Of a stretch of 64,000 nucleotides of DNA, positions 63,275 to 64,000 are shown in pieces. Numbering within the stretch: position 1 is the first letter of the stretch; every line of letters starts with the position of its first letter. Where the stretch lies: the NCBI RefSeq assembly GCF_004135625.1, contig NZ_SDPV01000002.1, forward strand, positions 248,001 to 312,000. The letters are read 5' to 3'. A program made the position numbers and the translations under genes. This DNA comes from Pelagerythrobacter rhizovicinus. GTDB taxonomy: Bacteria; Pseudomonadota; Alphaproteobacteria; Sphingomonadales; Sphingomonadaceae. The notes under the pieces are model-generated. The model made no database searches. It was not told the origin of the DNA and saw only the letters and a program-made list of their open reading frames with translations.

Positions 63275-64000
63275 ACCGCCGCCAGCGCCTTGCGCCAGCG
63301 GACCAGGCGCTCCTCGCGTGCGCCGTCTGGCAGCGCCGGTTCAAAGCGGCGCACCTTGCCGCGCATCGCCTTGGCGGCATCCTCGAGGTTCGCGTGTATG
63401 CCCGCCCCCACTGCTGCGAGCATCGCCGCGCCCAGCGCGGTCGTCTCGACAAAGTCCGGCCGCTCGACCGTTACACCGAGCATGTTCGCGAGATCCTGCG
63501 CCATCCAGTCGTTCGCGCTCATCCCGCCGTCGATGCGCAGCGTCTGCCAGGCGGCGCCATCGGCAGCAAATGCCTCCGCGAGATCATGGGTCTGGTGCGC
63601 CATCGCCTCCAGTGCCGCACGCGCGATCTGCGCCCGTCCGCTAGCGAAGCTCAGCCCCGCGATCACCCCGCGCGCTTCGGCCTGCCAGTGCGGCGCTCCC
63701 AGGCCGGAGAGCGCAGGCACGATCGTCACGCCACCGCTGTCGGAAATCGATCGTGCAAGAGCCTCGGTCTCGGCCGCGGTGCCGATCAGCCCGAGCGAGT
63801 CGCGCAGCCACTGGACTAGGCTGCCGGCGACGAAGACCGAGCCTTCGAGCGCATAGCGCCGCACGCCGCCGCGCTGGGTCAGCACCGTGCCGAGCAGCCG
63901 GTGCTCCGATCGCGGCACGGCCTCGCCCTGGTTGGTCAGCACGAACGCCCCGGTTCCGTAGGTCGCCTTGGTCTCCCCCGGGGCGAGGCAGCATTGCCCC
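63271..64000 (-). CDS. glpK: Glycerol kinase (C-terminal part; gene continues right)
   Basis: The C-terminal 242 codons of a FGGY-family carbohydrate kinase that matches glycerol kinase: ATYGTGAFVLTNQG at the window edge, then VPALSGLGAPHWQAEARG near 100 codons in, and LRIDGGMSANDWMAQDLANM near 145. The N-terminal part and the glycerol-binding residues lie outside the window. The stop TAG forms a CTAG overlap with rcdA. The family fits well, but other FGGY kinases cannot be fully excluded without the N-terminus. Confidence 0.88.
   Translation of the reverse strand, partial: GQCCLAPGETKATYGTGAFVLTNQGEAVPRSEHRLLGTVLTQRGGVRRYALEGSVFVAGSLVQWLRDSLGLIGTAAETEALARSISDSGGVTIVPALSGLGAPHWQAEARGVIAGLSFASGRAQIARAALEAMAHQTHDLAEAFAADGAAWQTLRIDGGMSANDWMAQDLANMLGVTVERPDFVETTALGAAMLAAVGAGIHANLEDAAKAMRGKVRRFEPALPDGAREERLVRWRKALAAV

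Noticed and set aside
1-64000. CRISPR array, insertion sequence or prophage
   Set aside because: No spaced direct repeats, transposase, integrase or phage structural genes are visible; the only repeats are three palindromic intergenic elements.

Overview
The window is about 64 kb of GC-rich bacterial chromosome. Its gene content points to a sphingomonad alphaproteobacterium, most likely of the Erythrobacteraceae: an ATP12-type F1 assembly factor, RcdA (DUF1465), TIGR02186 beside a TauE-type exporter, an Entner-Doudoroff cluster under a LacI regulator, a TorF-type porin and two TonB-dependent receptors. The species is an inference from content. Most of the window is dense core genome with many 4-bp start/stop overlaps. 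Both ends cut genes: gatB on the left and glpK on the right.

Layout. 1-3.1 kb: gatB, gatA and gatC, an FKBP isomerase and rpsU, all leftward. 3.3-6.4 kb: a translationally coupled run of fluoride channel, RluC-type synthase, HAD phosphatase, small membrane protein and ATP12 chaperone. 6.4-10 kb: a leftward Mla/MCE lipid transport operon with a STAS-fused permease. 10-13.6 kb: valS and queE. 13.6-19.6 kb: leftward herA, the TIGR02186/TauE pair, and a coupled pair of glycosyltransferase and outer-surface protein resembling a reduced NfrB/NfrA. 19.7-25.4 kb: nhaA, gloA, a SIMPL protein, a TorF porin, a metallophosphatase and ugd. 25.5-30 kb: a TetR regulator divergent from a TonB receptor, with a sulfotransferase converging on it. 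30.1-36 kb: serS, surE, a degenerate NlpD-like protein, an RCK potassium channel, a DUF1761 protein and rimO.

36-39.8 kb is the only clear accessory segment. It holds a single-chain MmeI-type (type IIL) restriction-modification enzyme, a broken companion gene whose reading frame shifts twice, and upstream a run of stem-loops that may be a leftward small RNA. A Fur-box-like sequence then precedes an iron operon (PepSY membrane protein, small membrane protein, TonB siderophore receptor). 43.3-46.9 kb has an AlkB-like dioxygenase, a YjbQ protein, an exported helical-repeat-like protein and a transglutaminase.

46.9-56 kb is the central carbon block: glk, a catalytically divergent PEP-carboxylase-like protein, a LacI regulator, and zwf-edd-eda. 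glk and zwf share a 16-bp identical upstream element that may tie them to one regulator. 56-64 kb holds an L,D-transpeptidase, tilS, cpoB, a RodZ-like protein, ptsP, two divergent DUF465 genes, rcdA and glpK. Three unrelated palindromic intergenic repeats lie at gatC-gatA, serS-surE and ppc-lacI. I saw no tRNA, rRNA, CRISPR array, insertion sequence or prophage.
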